Shown here: piece after piece, positions 51,324 to 60,801 of the stretch | How positions within the stretch are numbered: the stretch's first letter is position 1 | Layout: each line of letters begins with the position of its first letter | NCBI GenBank assembly: GCA_963822095.1 | Contig: CAWGGS010000048.1 | Location: 9,204 to 73,203, forward strand | DNA: 64,000 nucleotides | From: CAWGGS01 sp963822095 | Lineage (GTDB): Bacteria; Desulfobacterota; Desulfobulbia; Desulfobulbales; Desulfocapsaceae | Direction of reading: 5' to 3' | Made by a program: the position numbers and the translations under genes | The notes under the pieces: generated by a model | Database searches by the model: none | Told to the model about the DNA's origin: nothing | Seen by the model: only the letters and a program-made list of their open reading frames with translations

Positions 51324-53738
51324 TTATCGGGATTTTGAGGAGGCCTTGGTTGTCTTTTTTTCGGAACCGCCAAAGGCGATCCGGACCACTTCATCCATAT
51401 CCTTTACCGGAAAAAACTGCATCTTTTTACGAACATCCGCAGGGATCTCAACAATATCCTTTTTGTTCTGATCCGGAATAATAACCTTGTGGATGCCTGC
51501 CCGAAGTGCTGCTAACGCCTTCTCCTTCAGGCCGCCGATGGGAAGAATCCTCCCCCTGAGCGTTACCTCTCCGGTCATGGCCAATCCTTTAATCAGCTTC
51601 TTTTTAATAATTGCGGAATAAAGTGCCGTGGCCATGGTAATTCCGGCAGACGGCCCGTCTTTGGGAATTGCTCCGGCAGGGACATGAATGTGAATATCGA
51701 TTTTGTCGAAATATTCTTCCTCTACCTTCATATCTTTTGATCTGCTCCGACAATAGGTCAAGGCTGCCTGGGCGGATTCTTTCATCACGTCTCCCAACTG
51801 GCCTGTTAGAATGAGCTTTCCTTTCCCCGGCATAAGATTGACCTCGATATGGAGGATTTCTCCTCCCACCTCGGTCCAGGCGAGTCCGGTGACCAGCCCC
51901 GGTTGCTCCAAGGTATCCATCTCGGTTTCCGGAATGGATTTCGGCGGACCGAGATATTTATCCAGGTTCCGCTTTGAGACACTGTACGGTCCGCGTCCGC
52001 CTTCAGCAATTTTCCGGGCTATCTTTCTACAGACCTTTCCTATCTCGCGCTCCAGATTCCGAAGCCCGGCCTCATGGGTATAATGGGTGATAATATAGGT
52101 TAAGGTATCATCCTCTAATTTAATATTCGAAGGGGTAAGCCCGTTCTCCTTGAGCTGGCGAGGCAGAAGATATCTCTTTGCTATAACGAGTTTTTCTTCC
52201 AAAGTGTATCCGGCCAGTCTGATCACCTCCATCCTGTCCATGAGCGGCCCTGGTATCGTATCGCTCATATTGGCGGTGGTAATGAACATAACCTTGGACA
52301 GATCAAAGGGTAAATTCAGATAATGATCCGAGAATTCAAAATTCTGCTCCGGATCCAATACCTCAAGCAGAGCCGAAGAAGGATCCCCCCGATAATCGGA
52401 ACCGATTTTATCGACCTCATCCATCATGAAAATCGGATTGTTGGAATTTGCGGTCTTCAACCCCTGGATAATTCTCCCCGGCATTGCGCCAATATATGTC
52501 CGTCTATGGCCCCGGATCTCAGCTTCATCACGCATGCCTCCAAGAGAAATGCGGTGGAATTTTCGCCCCATAGCCCGGGCAATAGACTGTCCCAATGATG
52601 TTTTCCCCACACCGGGAGGGCCAACAAAACAGAGTATGGGCCCTTTAGTGGATTGATTCAACTTCCGTACCGCCAGATATTCCAAAATACGTTCCTTGAC
52701 CCTTTCCAGTCCGAAATGGTCCTCGTCCAGGACCTGCTTGGCAGCAACCAGATCAAGGCTGTCACGGGTGCCTTTTTTCCATGGTACATCAAGAATCCAG
52801 TCGATATAGGTCCTGATAATGGTGGCTTCGGACGAATCGGGATGCATCATTTCCATTCTGCTTATCTGCTTTTTCGCCTCCTTGCGAACGGATTTCGGCA
52901 TCTTCTTTTTCTTCAGCTTCTTCTCAAGTTCCTCTATTTCCTGAAGACGATCATCAGTGTCGCCAAGTTCCTTTTGCAGGGCATGCAGTTGCTCGCGCAG
53001 ATAATATTCCCGCTGGGATTTACTCATTTCCTCCTTGGCGTCATTCTGGATCTTGGCCTGTACGGTGGAAACCTCCAGCTCTTTGGCCAGAAGTTCACTG
53101 ACCAGCTTCAACCGATTGACCGGGTTAACCTCTTCCAGTATCGATTGGGACTCTGCTATTTTGAGGCGCAGGTTGGAACCGACCAGGTCCGCCAGTCGGC
53201 CGGGATCCTCAATGTTGTTGATGATCATCATCAGATCAGCCGAGAGGATACCTCTTAATGACATGATCTTTTCGGTCTGATCCCGCACCGTACGCATCAT
53301 GGCCTCGACCTCGACGGTAACAGGACCGGGATCTTCCTCCTCTATAACCTCAATGGCAACCTGAAATGACGGTTCCTTGCGCATGAATTCCTTGATTCGC
53401 GCTTTGGACATTGCCTGGACCAGAACTTTCAAACGGCCGTCGGGTAATTTCAAGGTCCGCATGATCATACAGACCATCCCTGTTTCATAGAGATCCTCTG
53501 CTTCAGGATTGTCCTTTGTGGCATCTTTCTGGGTCACCAGCATCAGGAGCTTGTTTGCTCCAAGGGCCTCGTTAACCGCTTCAACTGAATTCGGACGGCC
53601 AACGAAGAGAGGGATAATCATATAGTTGAAAATCACCACATCCCTTACGGCCATCATCGGCAAAACATCAGGAATTTCCATATCCTCATTACCGGAAAAA
53701 TCATCCATACCGATACTCAACGAATCACTGTATTCCAC
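51324..53738 (-). CDS. lon: ATP-dependent protease Lon
   Basis: Cytoplasmic AAA+ protease for damaged and regulatory proteins. 804 residues: N-terminal substrate domain (LPMMAVRDVVIFNYMIIPLFVGR), coiled coil, AAA+ module with Walker A GPPGVGKTSLG and Walker B IFMMDEVDKIG, and a Ser-Lys protease domain with PKDGPSAGITMATAL (catalytic Ser) and LKEKALAALRAG (catalytic Lys). The start is GTG 53738 behind AGGAGG. First gene of the lon-mltG-nadE-hflX run. Confidence 0.97.
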   Translation of the reverse strand: MEYSDSLSIGMDDFSGNEDMEIPDVLPMMAVRDVVIFNYMIIPLFVGRPNSVEAVNEALGANKLLMLVTQKDATKDNPEAEDLYETGMVCMIMRTLKLPDGRLKVLVQAMSKARIKEFMRKEPSFQVAIEVIEEEDPGPVTVEVEAMMRTVRDQTEKIMSLRGILSADLMMIINNIEDPGRLADLVGSNLRLKIAESQSILEEVNPVNRLKLVSELLAKELEVSTVQAKIQNDAKEEMSKSQREYYLREQLHALQKELGDTDDRLQEIEELEKKLKKKKMPKSVRKEAKKQISRMEMMHPDSSEATIIRTYIDWILDVPWKKGTRDSLDLVAAKQVLDEDHFGLERVKERILEYLAVRKLNQSTKGPILCFVGPPGVGKTSLGQSIARAMGRKFHRISLGGMRDEAEIRGHRRTYIGAMPGRIIQGLKTANSNNPIFMMDEVDKIGSDYRGDPSSALLEVLDPEQNFEFSDHYLNLPFDLSKVMFITTANMSDTIPGPLMDRMEVIRLAGYTLEEKLVIAKRYLLPRQLKENGLTPSNIKLEDDTLTYIITHYTHEAGLRNLEREIGKVCRKIARKIAEGGRGPYSVSKRNLDKYLGPPKSIPETEMDTLEQPGLVTGLAWTEVGGEILHIEVNLMPGKGKLILTGQLGDVMKESAQAALTYCRSRSKDMKVEEEYFDKIDIHIHVPAGAIPKDGPSAGITMATALYSAIIKKKLIKGLAMTGEVTLRGRILPIGGLKEKALAALRAGIHKVIIPDQNKKDIVEIPADVRKKMQFFPVKDMDEVVRIAFGGSEKKTTKASSKSR

Positions 53739-54040
53739 TCAAACCTCCTGACAAAAATGATGGTCGACACGATAGTCACCCATCCTGACACTCTCTCCAC
53801 CAAAGGAACGGAACCTGTGCTCAGGCACCTTATTTCCTGCGTCTATATTTTACACGAATTCTTTAATTTAGCAAAAAAGTTGGAAAAAACTAAACACTGA
53901 CTTATAGGAAGTCAAGACAACAAGCGCAAGGTTATTTTCCCTTTTTTTATTTTTTCTTGAAGTCTTGTCCGATTTCTACCATACTAGCGGAACTTATAGA
54001 AAACAGGAACCTTTTACCCTCTTCTTTCGGAGAATTCCCC
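53739..54040. other. intergenic region between divergent lon and transferase genes
   Basis: About 300 bases, AT-rich. A weak promoter-like pair (TTGAAG at 53957, CATACT 17 bases later) faces the rightward gene. No heat-shock CIRCE element seen ahead of lon. Confidence 0.4.
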
Positions 54041-54841
54041 ATGTTGACCATCGAATCTTTTTTTTCTCTTGCAGACTTTGACCACCAGGTTTTGTTTCCT
54101 CGAAATGACTATGTGTGGACTCCTCTTAACCTGTTGAAAGAATACATGGATTCATTTTCCTATCCATCTACATACCCCGAATTGCCAACCGAGGGAAATC
54201 CTGTTGAAAAAACCACAATCCTCTATGAGAATACTATAGTGGATTCCTCCGATGTCAAGATTGCCTACGGCGATACAACCAAAGGAAAGCTTGTGGTGAC
54301 CCAACACGGAGAACAACTCCTCGGCGCATCGGTGATCATGGCCGGCGCAATCCTGATGGGCGACCGAATCGTGCTCGGTCGTGGGGTCCTGGTGGAAAGC
54401 GGCGCAATGATTAAATCTCCGACCATCATCGGTGATCGGACAGAGGTTCGCCAGGGCGCCTACCTGCGTGGATACTGTCTGAGTGGCAAAAGCTGTGTCC
54501 TTGGCCATACTACCGAAGTTAAACATTCCATTCTTCTTGACAATGCCAAGGCCGGACATTTCGCCTATCTTGGCGATTCGATCCTTGGAGAAAACGTCAA
54601 TCTCGGCGCCGGGACTAAATTCGCAAATCTCAGATTTTTCGGTGGGAATATCCATATCAAAACCCAGGAAGGTCTGATTGACACAGGAAGAAGAAAATTA
54701 GGAGCAATCCTTGGTGATGAGACCCAGACCGGATGCAATTCCGTAACCAGTCCCGGAACGATGATAGGCAAGAATTCCTTTATTCTTCCCAATACAACCG
54801 CCCGTGCCGGATATCATCCCCCGAGAACCGTGATCCGCTGA
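54041..54841 (+). CDS. hexapeptide-repeat (left-handed beta-helix) transferase, GlmU C-domain-like
   Basis: 266 residues. After an N-terminal part (LADFDHQVLFPRNDYVWTPLN), hexapeptide repeats run from about 100 to 250 (GASVIMAGAILMGDRIVLGRGVLVESGAMIKSP and on). Segments EVKHSILLDNAKAGHFAYLGDSILGENVNLGAGTKFANL and the CNSVTSPGTMIGKNSFILPN end match the acetyltransferase half of GlmU-type nucleotidyltransferases. There is no nucleotidyltransferase (GxGTRM) domain, so it is an acetyltransferase-type or binding protein only. Start 54041 chosen for the upstream GGAG; 53957 (TTG) is in frame. Confidence 0.82.
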   Translation: MLTIESFFSLADFDHQVLFPRNDYVWTPLNLLKEYMDSFSYPSTYPELPTEGNPVEKTTILYENTIVDSSDVKIAYGDTTKGKLVVTQHGEQLLGASVIMAGAILMGDRIVLGRGVLVESGAMIKSPTIIGDRTEVRQGAYLRGYCLSGKSCVLGHTTEVKHSILLDNAKAGHFAYLGDSILGENVNLGAGTKFANLRFFGGNIHIKTQEGLIDTGRRKLGAILGDETQTGCNSVTSPGTMIGKNSFILPNTTARAGYHPPRTVIR

Positions 54842-55111
54842 CAAATTTAAGAAAAAGACGACAATTTACACCTGTTACTCCTTTTAAATTTTTTTATTCT
54901 GGTTTATCTTTATTCACCTGGATTAATCGAACGCAAATTACGATAACATAATTACATTAACACGATCCATACCGACCGAAAACTCAAATTGAACTGTAAA
55001 AGATCGCCCCGGGAATTCTGGCCTGTAATCCTTTACCGCTCATTTGAGCCCAGACGCCGAATATAATTCGACCACGTCGGTTGCGACGAAACACAAAACC
55101 GAGGAAAAATC

Positions 55112-56623
55112 ATGAGTACCATAAAAAAGGATGATTTCATCGATTCGATTGCCGACAGCCTGCAGTTTATCTCCTACTACCATCCACTGGATTTCGTCCA
55201 GGCCATGCATGCCGCCTATCTGAGAGAGGAAAACAAGGCTGCCAAGGATGCCATCGGCCAGATCCTCATCAATTCCAGGATGGCTGCCATCGGCCACCGT
55301 CCGATTTGCCAGGACACGGGTATTGTAACCGCATTTGTAAAGATCGGGATGCAGTGCTGCCTCGACACGGACCAGACCGTTCAGGAAATGGTGAACGAAG
55401 GTGTTCGTCGTGCCTACACAAATCCCCAAAATCCTCTTCGCAAGTCGCTGGTTACTCCTCCCGCCGGCGAAAGGGTCAATACCAAAGACAATACTCCCGC
55501 CGTCGTCTATACCGAATTGGTCCCCGGTGACAGTCTTGAAGTGTTTATTGCCGCAAAAGGCGGTGGATCTGAAAACAAAAGCAAATCCATAATGCTCAAT
55601 CCCAACGACTCAATCGTCGACTGGATTAAACGAACGGTTCCCACCATGGGTGCCGGCTGGTGCCCTCCTGGTATTCTGGGTATCGGTATTGGTGGAACCG
55701 TGGACAAGGCCATGATTTTAGCAAAAGAGGCCCTGATGGAACCTGTGGATATGCCCCAACTACTCAAAAAAGGCCCGTCAAACAAGATAGAGGAACTCCG
55801 GATTGAAATCTATGATGCCGTCAACAGTCTCGGTATCGGCGCTCAAGGACTTGGAGGACTGACCACCGTCCTCGATGTCCGTATTCGTGACTACCCGACC
55901 CATGCCGCTTCATTACCGGTGGCAATGATACCAAACTGTGCAGCAACCAGGCATATTCACTTCAAACTGGACGGCACCGGGCCTGCGCTTCTTACCCCTC
56001 CTAAGATTGAGGACTGGCCTGAAATCACCCTGGAGGCGGGTGATGATGTCAAACGCATCTTCATCGAGTCTCTCACAAGAGAAGATATAGCCGAATGGAA
56101 GACCGGACAGACACTTTTGTTAAACGGCAAGATACTCACCGGCAGGGATGCCGCCCATCGCCGTATCCAGAATCTCTTTGAAAGTGGTGAACCTCTTCCC
56201 GAAGGTGTCGATTTCAATGGCCGCTTTATCTACTATGTAGGCCCGGTAGATCCCGTGGGTGACGAAGTGGTCGGTCCTGCCGGTCCCACCACCTCGACCC
56301 GGATGGATAAATTCACCGACATGATGCTGGAAAAAGCAGGCCTCTTGGGCATGATAGGCAAGTCGGAACGAGGAGATGCAACCATTGCCTCTATTAAGAA
56401 GCATGGGGCGGTCTACCTGATGGCTGTCGGCGGTGCCGCCTATCTCGTCTCCAAGGCCATTAAAAAATCACGAACCGTTGCCTTTGCCGATCTCGGGATG
56501 GAGGCAATATATGAATTCGAGGTTGAGGATATGCCGGTCACCGTCGCCGTGGACTGCCAGGGCGAGGCTATCCACAAAACAGGTCCAACCTTCTGGCAGA
56601 AGGAAATCGCCAAAAGGAAATAG
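55112..56623 (+). CDS. fumA: fumarate hydratase, class I (iron-sulphur)
   Basis: Interconverts fumarate and malate. 503 residues with both halves of the class I enzyme in one chain: N-terminal domain with RPICQDTGIVTAFVKIG (a cluster Cys) and AAKGGGSENKS, GAGWCPPGILGIGIGG and PNCAATRHIHF (further cluster Cys), and C-terminal domain with GRFIYYVGPVDP and GPAGPTTSTRMD. [4Fe-4S] class I fumarases are oxygen-labile, fitting an anaerobe. GAGG lies before the ATG. Stands alone. Confidence 0.95.
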   Translation: MSTIKKDDFIDSIADSLQFISYYHPLDFVQAMHAAYLREENKAAKDAIGQILINSRMAAIGHRPICQDTGIVTAFVKIGMQCCLDTDQTVQEMVNEGVRRAYTNPQNPLRKSLVTPPAGERVNTKDNTPAVVYTELVPGDSLEVFIAAKGGGSENKSKSIMLNPNDSIVDWIKRTVPTMGAGWCPPGILGIGIGGTVDKAMILAKEALMEPVDMPQLLKKGPSNKIEELRIEIYDAVNSLGIGAQGLGGLTTVLDVRIRDYPTHAASLPVAMIPNCAATRHIHFKLDGTGPALLTPPKIEDWPEITLEAGDDVKRIFIESLTREDIAEWKTGQTLLLNGKILTGRDAAHRRIQNLFESGEPLPEGVDFNGRFIYYVGPVDPVGDEVVGPAGPTTSTRMDKFTDMMLEKAGLLGMIGKSERGDATIASIKKHGAVYLMAVGGAAYLVSKAIKKSRTVAFADLGMEAIYEFEVEDMPVTVAVDCQGEAIHKTGPTFWQKEIAKRK

Positions 56624-56645
56624 GGTTCATCCGGCTTGAGCTGAG

Positions 56646-56716
56646 CGTATTTATCTATAACGCGGGAGAGGCCCCGAAAGGGTGCGGACAGGACGTCCGC
56701 ACCTGACAGCAGGCCT
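56646..56716 (-). repeat. dispersed intergenic repeat, copy 5 (reverse orientation)
   Basis: On the minus strand: GCCTGCTGTCAGGTGCGGAC, then TCCTGTCCGCACCC, then CTCCCGCGTTATAGATA. The centre holds a hairpin, GTGCGGAC/GTCCGCAC with a five-base loop. Matches both ends of copy 2 with the middle deleted. Confidence 0.78.
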
Positions 56717-56849
56717 TCTTTAGTGCCTTACTCCTGAAAAACTGTCACTCAGTTCAGTACTCCCTTGAGGGGTACAAAAAACAAGAAACCGATAAAAGTA
56801 TTTAGAATCTGTGAATTGACATCTATAACCAAGGCACTTATGCCCCACA

Positions 56850-56891
56850 ACCCCACAAAGGGGGACTCTACTGAGTACCCCTTTGTGGGGT
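56850..56891. terminator. 14-bp hairpin between convergent fumarase and U32 genes
   Basis: ACCCCACAAAGGGG (56850-56863) pairs perfectly with CCCCTTTGTGGGGT (56878-56891) across a 14-base loop, one base beyond the U32 stop codon. No T-run, so either a factor-assisted terminator or an mRNA 3'-end stabiliser. Confidence 0.6.
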
Positions 56892-56892
56892 G

Positions 56893-58173
56893 TTAGTCCC
56901 TATCCGGTCGCCGGCGACGAAGTATCCCATTTTTTTCGGCAGTGGAAAACGCCGGTGCCGTCGTCAGGTGAACAAGATTCCCGGGATTTGCCCGTACTAC
57001 CGGTTCCCCTTTTTGGTCATGCATGGCCTCTACTGTCAGCGGTACCAGGTCGATACCGGGAGCCATGTACTCGATACGTTCTCCGGTCTTCAGTACGTTT
57101 CTGACCTCCACCAGGGGGTGATCCCCAACCTCCCGTATAACCGCCACCGGTTCAACCTGTTGTTCGGCACGTGAACTGTAATAGAGCATCTCCTTTTGAC
57201 CGGGTCGTTTGCGAATAAAGTTCTCGGTGGTCCCCCGGGTGCCGGTTTTGACAATTTCTTCCATGAACTCATCGGGTATCTCGATCTGCTCCGGCTGCCT
57301 CCAACTTGAAGTGGGCAACCCGCGCAGATAATCAAGGGCAGCCCTATATACTCGAACCACACCACCGACATAGAAAATTGATTTCATCCGCCCTTCTATT
57401 TTCAACGAATCGATACCGGCGGCAACCAGCTCCGGTAAGCACCGAAGAAGGCAAAGATCCTTAGAGTTAAAAATGTAAGTACCGCGTTCATCCTCCTCCA
57501 CCGGGAAATACTCTCCCGGTCGTTTTTCTTCGATAAGGGCATAGCTATAGCGGCAAGGATGGGCGCAGTTTCCTCGGTTGGCGTCGCGCTGGGTCATGTA
57601 ACTGGACAGCATACAGCGTCCCGAATACGATATGCAAAGGGCACCATGAACAAAGATCTCAAGCTCGCAGGAGACCTTTTCCCTTATCTGTTTAATCTCG
57701 GAAAGGGACAGTTCCCGCGCCAGATTAAGACGTTTTGCCCCCTGCCGCACCCAGAAGGCGGCCGCACCGGAGTTGGTAACATTGGCCTGGGTGGAGAGGT
57801 GGATCGGCACGTCCGGGACCATGTTCGCAGCCCTTTCCATAACACCGGGATCGGAGATGATCATTCCGTCTATCCCCAAATTTGTCAGGGACGATAGATA
57901 GCCGTCAAGCCGAGCAAGATCTGCGTTATGCGCCATGATATTGACTGTCAAATAAACCTTTACCTGCTTGTCATGGGCATATTCCACCGCCTTTGGGATC
58001 TCATCGGAGTCAAAATTCCCGGCCTTGGCGCGTAAACTGAAATCCTTTCCACCCAGGTATACAGCATCAGCACCATAATGGATGGCTGTAACCAGTTTTT
58101 CAAAATTCCCGGCCGGTGCGAGAAGTTCCGGGATTACGGGAGAAAATCCAATGCCACTTTCCTTTTCATTCAT
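56893..58173 (-). CDS. U32 peptidase-family protein (TrhP/RlhA-like RNA hydroxylation factor)
   Basis: 426 residues of family U32: ELLAPAGNFEKLVTAIHYGADAVYLGG at the start and the signature EIFVHGALCISYSGRCMLSS with a Cys-rich stretch (NRGNCAHPCRYSY) that probably binds an iron-sulphur cluster. Related proteins TrhP (YegQ) and RlhA (YdcP) are known to hydroxylate tRNA U34 or 23S rRNA C2501, rather than act as proteases. Length fits TrhP better. A C-terminal beta-barrel-like region follows. Divergent from the tRNA-modifying mnmA, 70 bases away. Confidence 0.88.
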   Translation of the reverse strand: MNEKESGIGFSPVIPELLAPAGNFEKLVTAIHYGADAVYLGGKDFSLRAKAGNFDSDEIPKAVEYAHDKQVKVYLTVNIMAHNADLARLDGYLSSLTNLGIDGMIISDPGVMERAANMVPDVPIHLSTQANVTNSGAAAFWVRQGAKRLNLARELSLSEIKQIREKVSCELEIFVHGALCISYSGRCMLSSYMTQRDANRGNCAHPCRYSYALIEEKRPGEYFPVEEDERGTYIFNSKDLCLLRCLPELVAAGIDSLKIEGRMKSIFYVGGVVRVYRAALDYLRGLPTSSWRQPEQIEIPDEFMEEIVKTGTRGTTENFIRKRPGQKEMLYYSSRAEQQVEPVAVIREVGDHPLVEVRNVLKTGERIEYMAPGIDLVPLTVEAMHDQKGEPVVRANPGNLVHLTTAPAFSTAEKNGILRRRRPDRD

Positions 58174-58242
58174 GGTCGGTTATTGTAAGGTATTGATCGA
58201 CAATTTACCATCAGAAGAAATCCTCCGGGTTAAATTATTCCT

Positions 58243-59352
58243 TTGAGTACTCTTACAGGAAAGGCGGTGCAAAGAGAACGGGTTGGAATCGCAATGAGTG
58301 GTGGAGTAGATTCCACCGTTAGCGCTCTTCTGTTGAAAAATCAATACGATATCGAAGGTTTTTTTATGTGTCTGGCCCAGCCTGACCTCGATTTACAAAA
58401 AAAACGGGTCCAGGAAATCGCCTCTCGTATCGGTATCGCTCTCCATATCGTTGACCTGAGAAGGCAATTTGCAGAAAACATACTCGCCTATTTCTCAGGA
58501 AGTTATTCCAGCGGGCTCACCCCGAATCCCTGTATGCTCTGTAACCGGGAGATCAAGTTCGGACTTTTTATGGAGACGATGCTGGATGCCGGTATGGATC
58601 GTGTTGCCACCGGCCATTACGCCCGAGTTCAAACAAAAGACGGTGTTCATCACCTTTTAAAGGGAATAGATCCGGTCAAGGATCAATCCTATTTCCTGGC
58701 CCGTCTCTCTCAGGAGCAACTGGGACGTATCATCCTTCCTTTGGGAAAAATGACCAAGAGCGCAACCTATGGACTCGCCGAACAAAATGGGTTTACAGAC
58801 TTTAAGGGGACGGAAAGCCAGGATGTCTGCTTCCTCGGCCCGGAAGGCCTGGGTGGCTTTCTGGCCAAGCATCTCGGCGACGCTTCCCGCCCCGGCCCGA
58901 TCGTGACCGGAAACGGACGTGAGGTCGGCACCCACCAAGGCCTTTTTCACTATACCGTTGGCCAGCGAAGAGGTTTGGGACTACCTGACACTACCCCCTG
59001 GTATGTCCTGGATATCCAACCCGAAAAAAACACCCTGGTCGTAGGAAAAAAAGAGGAGCTGTATCGCAACCGGATTCATGTAGCGAATATGCATTGGCTG
59101 CGCGGAATTTCCCCCATGGAGTCAGACGGATATCAGGTAAAAATCCGTTCCACCCACAAAGGGGCTGAAGCGACCATCGAAAAAGTCGACGATAAAGGGT
59201 ACCTTATCACCTTCGACATTAACCAACGTGCCGTCACACCGGGACAGTTCGCGGTGATCTACAAAGGTGAGGAGGTCATAGGCTCCGGCGAGATAGCACG
59301 GACAATTCCCGCAAAAGAGAGGCTCGCTAATGATAGCCAAAAAACAACGTAA
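58243..59352 (+). CDS. mnmA: tRNA-specific 2-thiouridylase MnmA
   Basis: Puts sulphur on U34 of tRNA-Lys, -Glu and -Gln. 369 residues: PP-loop IAMSGGVDSTVSALLL, catalytic Cys in NPCMLCNREIKF, ATGHYARV, KDQSYFLARL, second Cys in GTESQDVCFL and C-terminal GQRRGLGLP with a beta-barrel. The start is TTG 58243; a GTG at about 58264 is also possible since both lie before the PP-loop. First of mnmA-mtaB-cinA-recA. Confidence 0.95.
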   Translation: MSTLTGKAVQRERVGIAMSGGVDSTVSALLLKNQYDIEGFFMCLAQPDLDLQKKRVQEIASRIGIALHIVDLRRQFAENILAYFSGSYSSGLTPNPCMLCNREIKFGLFMETMLDAGMDRVATGHYARVQTKDGVHHLLKGIDPVKDQSYFLARLSQEQLGRIILPLGKMTKSATYGLAEQNGFTDFKGTESQDVCFLGPEGLGGFLAKHLGDASRPGPIVTGNGREVGTHQGLFHYTVGQRRGLGLPDTTPWYVLDIQPEKNTLVVGKKEELYRNRIHVANMHWLRGISPMESDGYQVKIRSTHKGAEATIEKVDDKGYLITFDINQRAVTPGQFAVIYKGEEVIGSGEIARTIPAKERLANDSQKTT

Positions 59353-59469
59353 CCCAAACGTCTCAACCCGGCCGACCGTTTACAAGCAAAAACGAAAATA
59401 AACTGCCTTCTTGACGACAAGATCGGAACTCGGCAGAGATTTTAATAGCAAGTAGGACATATCAGCTGT

Positions 59470-60801
59470 ATGAAAAAAAAAGTCACCATTACTACTTTGG
59501 GCTGCAAAATAAACCAATACGAGTCAGCCTCGTTCCAGAGCAACTTTGAGGACCTGGGATGTGTAATCGTTCCGTTTGGCGAACCTGCCGATATCGTTGT
59601 GATCAACACCTGCACCGTAACCGGTAAGGCGGGTGCCCAGTCACGTCAATGTATTCGCAAAGCCGCCCGGACAAGCCCCAGAGCCAAGATCGTCATTACC
59701 GGTTGCCACGCTCAGATGGCCGCCCAGGAGCTGGTCGAGATGCAGGAGATGAAGGACCGTCGTCTCTGTATCGTCGGCAACGGCAACAAACACCTTCTCG
59801 TAGGAACAGCCCTGGAGGAGGAAGGCTGCGATCTCTCCATGCTTCTTGGAAAAATAGCTAAAAAGACCGAAATCACAAAGCTGCCGGTCCGTCGTTTCAG
59901 CGACCGAACCCGAGCCTTTCTCCGGGTACAGGACGGATGCAACAATTACTGCACGTATTGTATCGTACCTTATACCCGAGGTCCCAGTCGCAGTGTGCCG
60001 TTTGCCGAGGTAATTCACCAGGCGGGAGTATTCGCGGATGAGGGACATAAGGAGATTGTTGTTACCGGGATTCACGCGGGAATGTACGGAAAAGATCTGG
60101 ACGAGGGGAAAGATATATCCGCATTGCTCGAAGATCTTTGTGGCGAACTGCCTACTATACGTTTTCGTTTGAGTTCCATAGAACCGCTGGAAATATCCCG
60201 CCGTCTGCTGACATTGATACGAAACCGGGAGAATTTCATGTCGCATCTGCATATCCCTTTGCAAAGCGGCGACGACGAGATCCTCAACCGGATGAATAGA
60301 CGATATACAACCAAAGACTTTGTCCGAGTGATCGATCTCTGCCGGGAAATTCTTCCGGACGCGGCTATCGGCATAGACGTCCTTGTCGGTTTTCCCGGTG
60401 AAACGGACAGGCATTTTGAACAGACATTTAAATTTATCGAGAACCTCGACTGCACCTATCTCCATGTCTTTCCGTATTCCAAACGACCTGGGACCATTGC
60501 ATCCTCTCTCAAAGACCAACTCTCCAGACAGATAAAAGACCAGCGGGTGGCCCGTATGCGTACTTTGGGTGAGCAAAAAAAGATTCGTTTTTATAAAAAG
60601 TTTATCGGAACGTCCAGACCTGTTTTAGTCGAAGGAAGACGGGACGAAAAAGGATTGCTAAAAGGCTTTACAGATAATTACATCCCTGTTTTTCTCTCCG
60701 GGGACGAACAAATGATGAACACCATTCTCAATGCCGAACTCGTGGAAATACGAGGGAGTGACATTTTGGCAAAACCGACTCGGAAAAATTATGAAGGGTG
60801 A
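59470..60801 (+). CDS. mtaB: tRNA t6A37 methylthiotransferase MtaB
   Basis: Radical SAM enzyme converting t6A37 to ms2t6A37. 443 residues: N-terminal UPF0004 domain with three cluster cysteines (LGCKINQYES, VINTCTVTGKA, VITGCHAQMA), radical SAM motif CNNYCTYC inside VQDGCNNYCTYCIVPYTRGP, and a TRAM-type C-terminus (GTSRPVLVEGRRDEKGLLKGFTDNYIPV). The QYESA and IVPYTRGPSRS signatures favour MtaB over MiaB/RimO. Overlaps cinA by 11 bases. Confidence 0.93.
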   Translation: MKKKVTITTLGCKINQYESASFQSNFEDLGCVIVPFGEPADIVVINTCTVTGKAGAQSRQCIRKAARTSPRAKIVITGCHAQMAAQELVEMQEMKDRRLCIVGNGNKHLLVGTALEEEGCDLSMLLGKIAKKTEITKLPVRRFSDRTRAFLRVQDGCNNYCTYCIVPYTRGPSRSVPFAEVIHQAGVFADEGHKEIVVTGIHAGMYGKDLDEGKDISALLEDLCGELPTIRFRLSSIEPLEISRRLLTLIRNRENFMSHLHIPLQSGDDEILNRMNRRYTTKDFVRVIDLCREILPDAAIGIDVLVGFPGETDRHFEQTFKFIENLDCTYLHVFPYSKRPGTIASSLKDQLSRQIKDQRVARMRTLGEQKKIRFYKKFIGTSRPVLVEGRRDEKGLLKGFTDNYIPVFLSGDEQMMNTILNAELVEIRGSDILAKPTRKNYEG

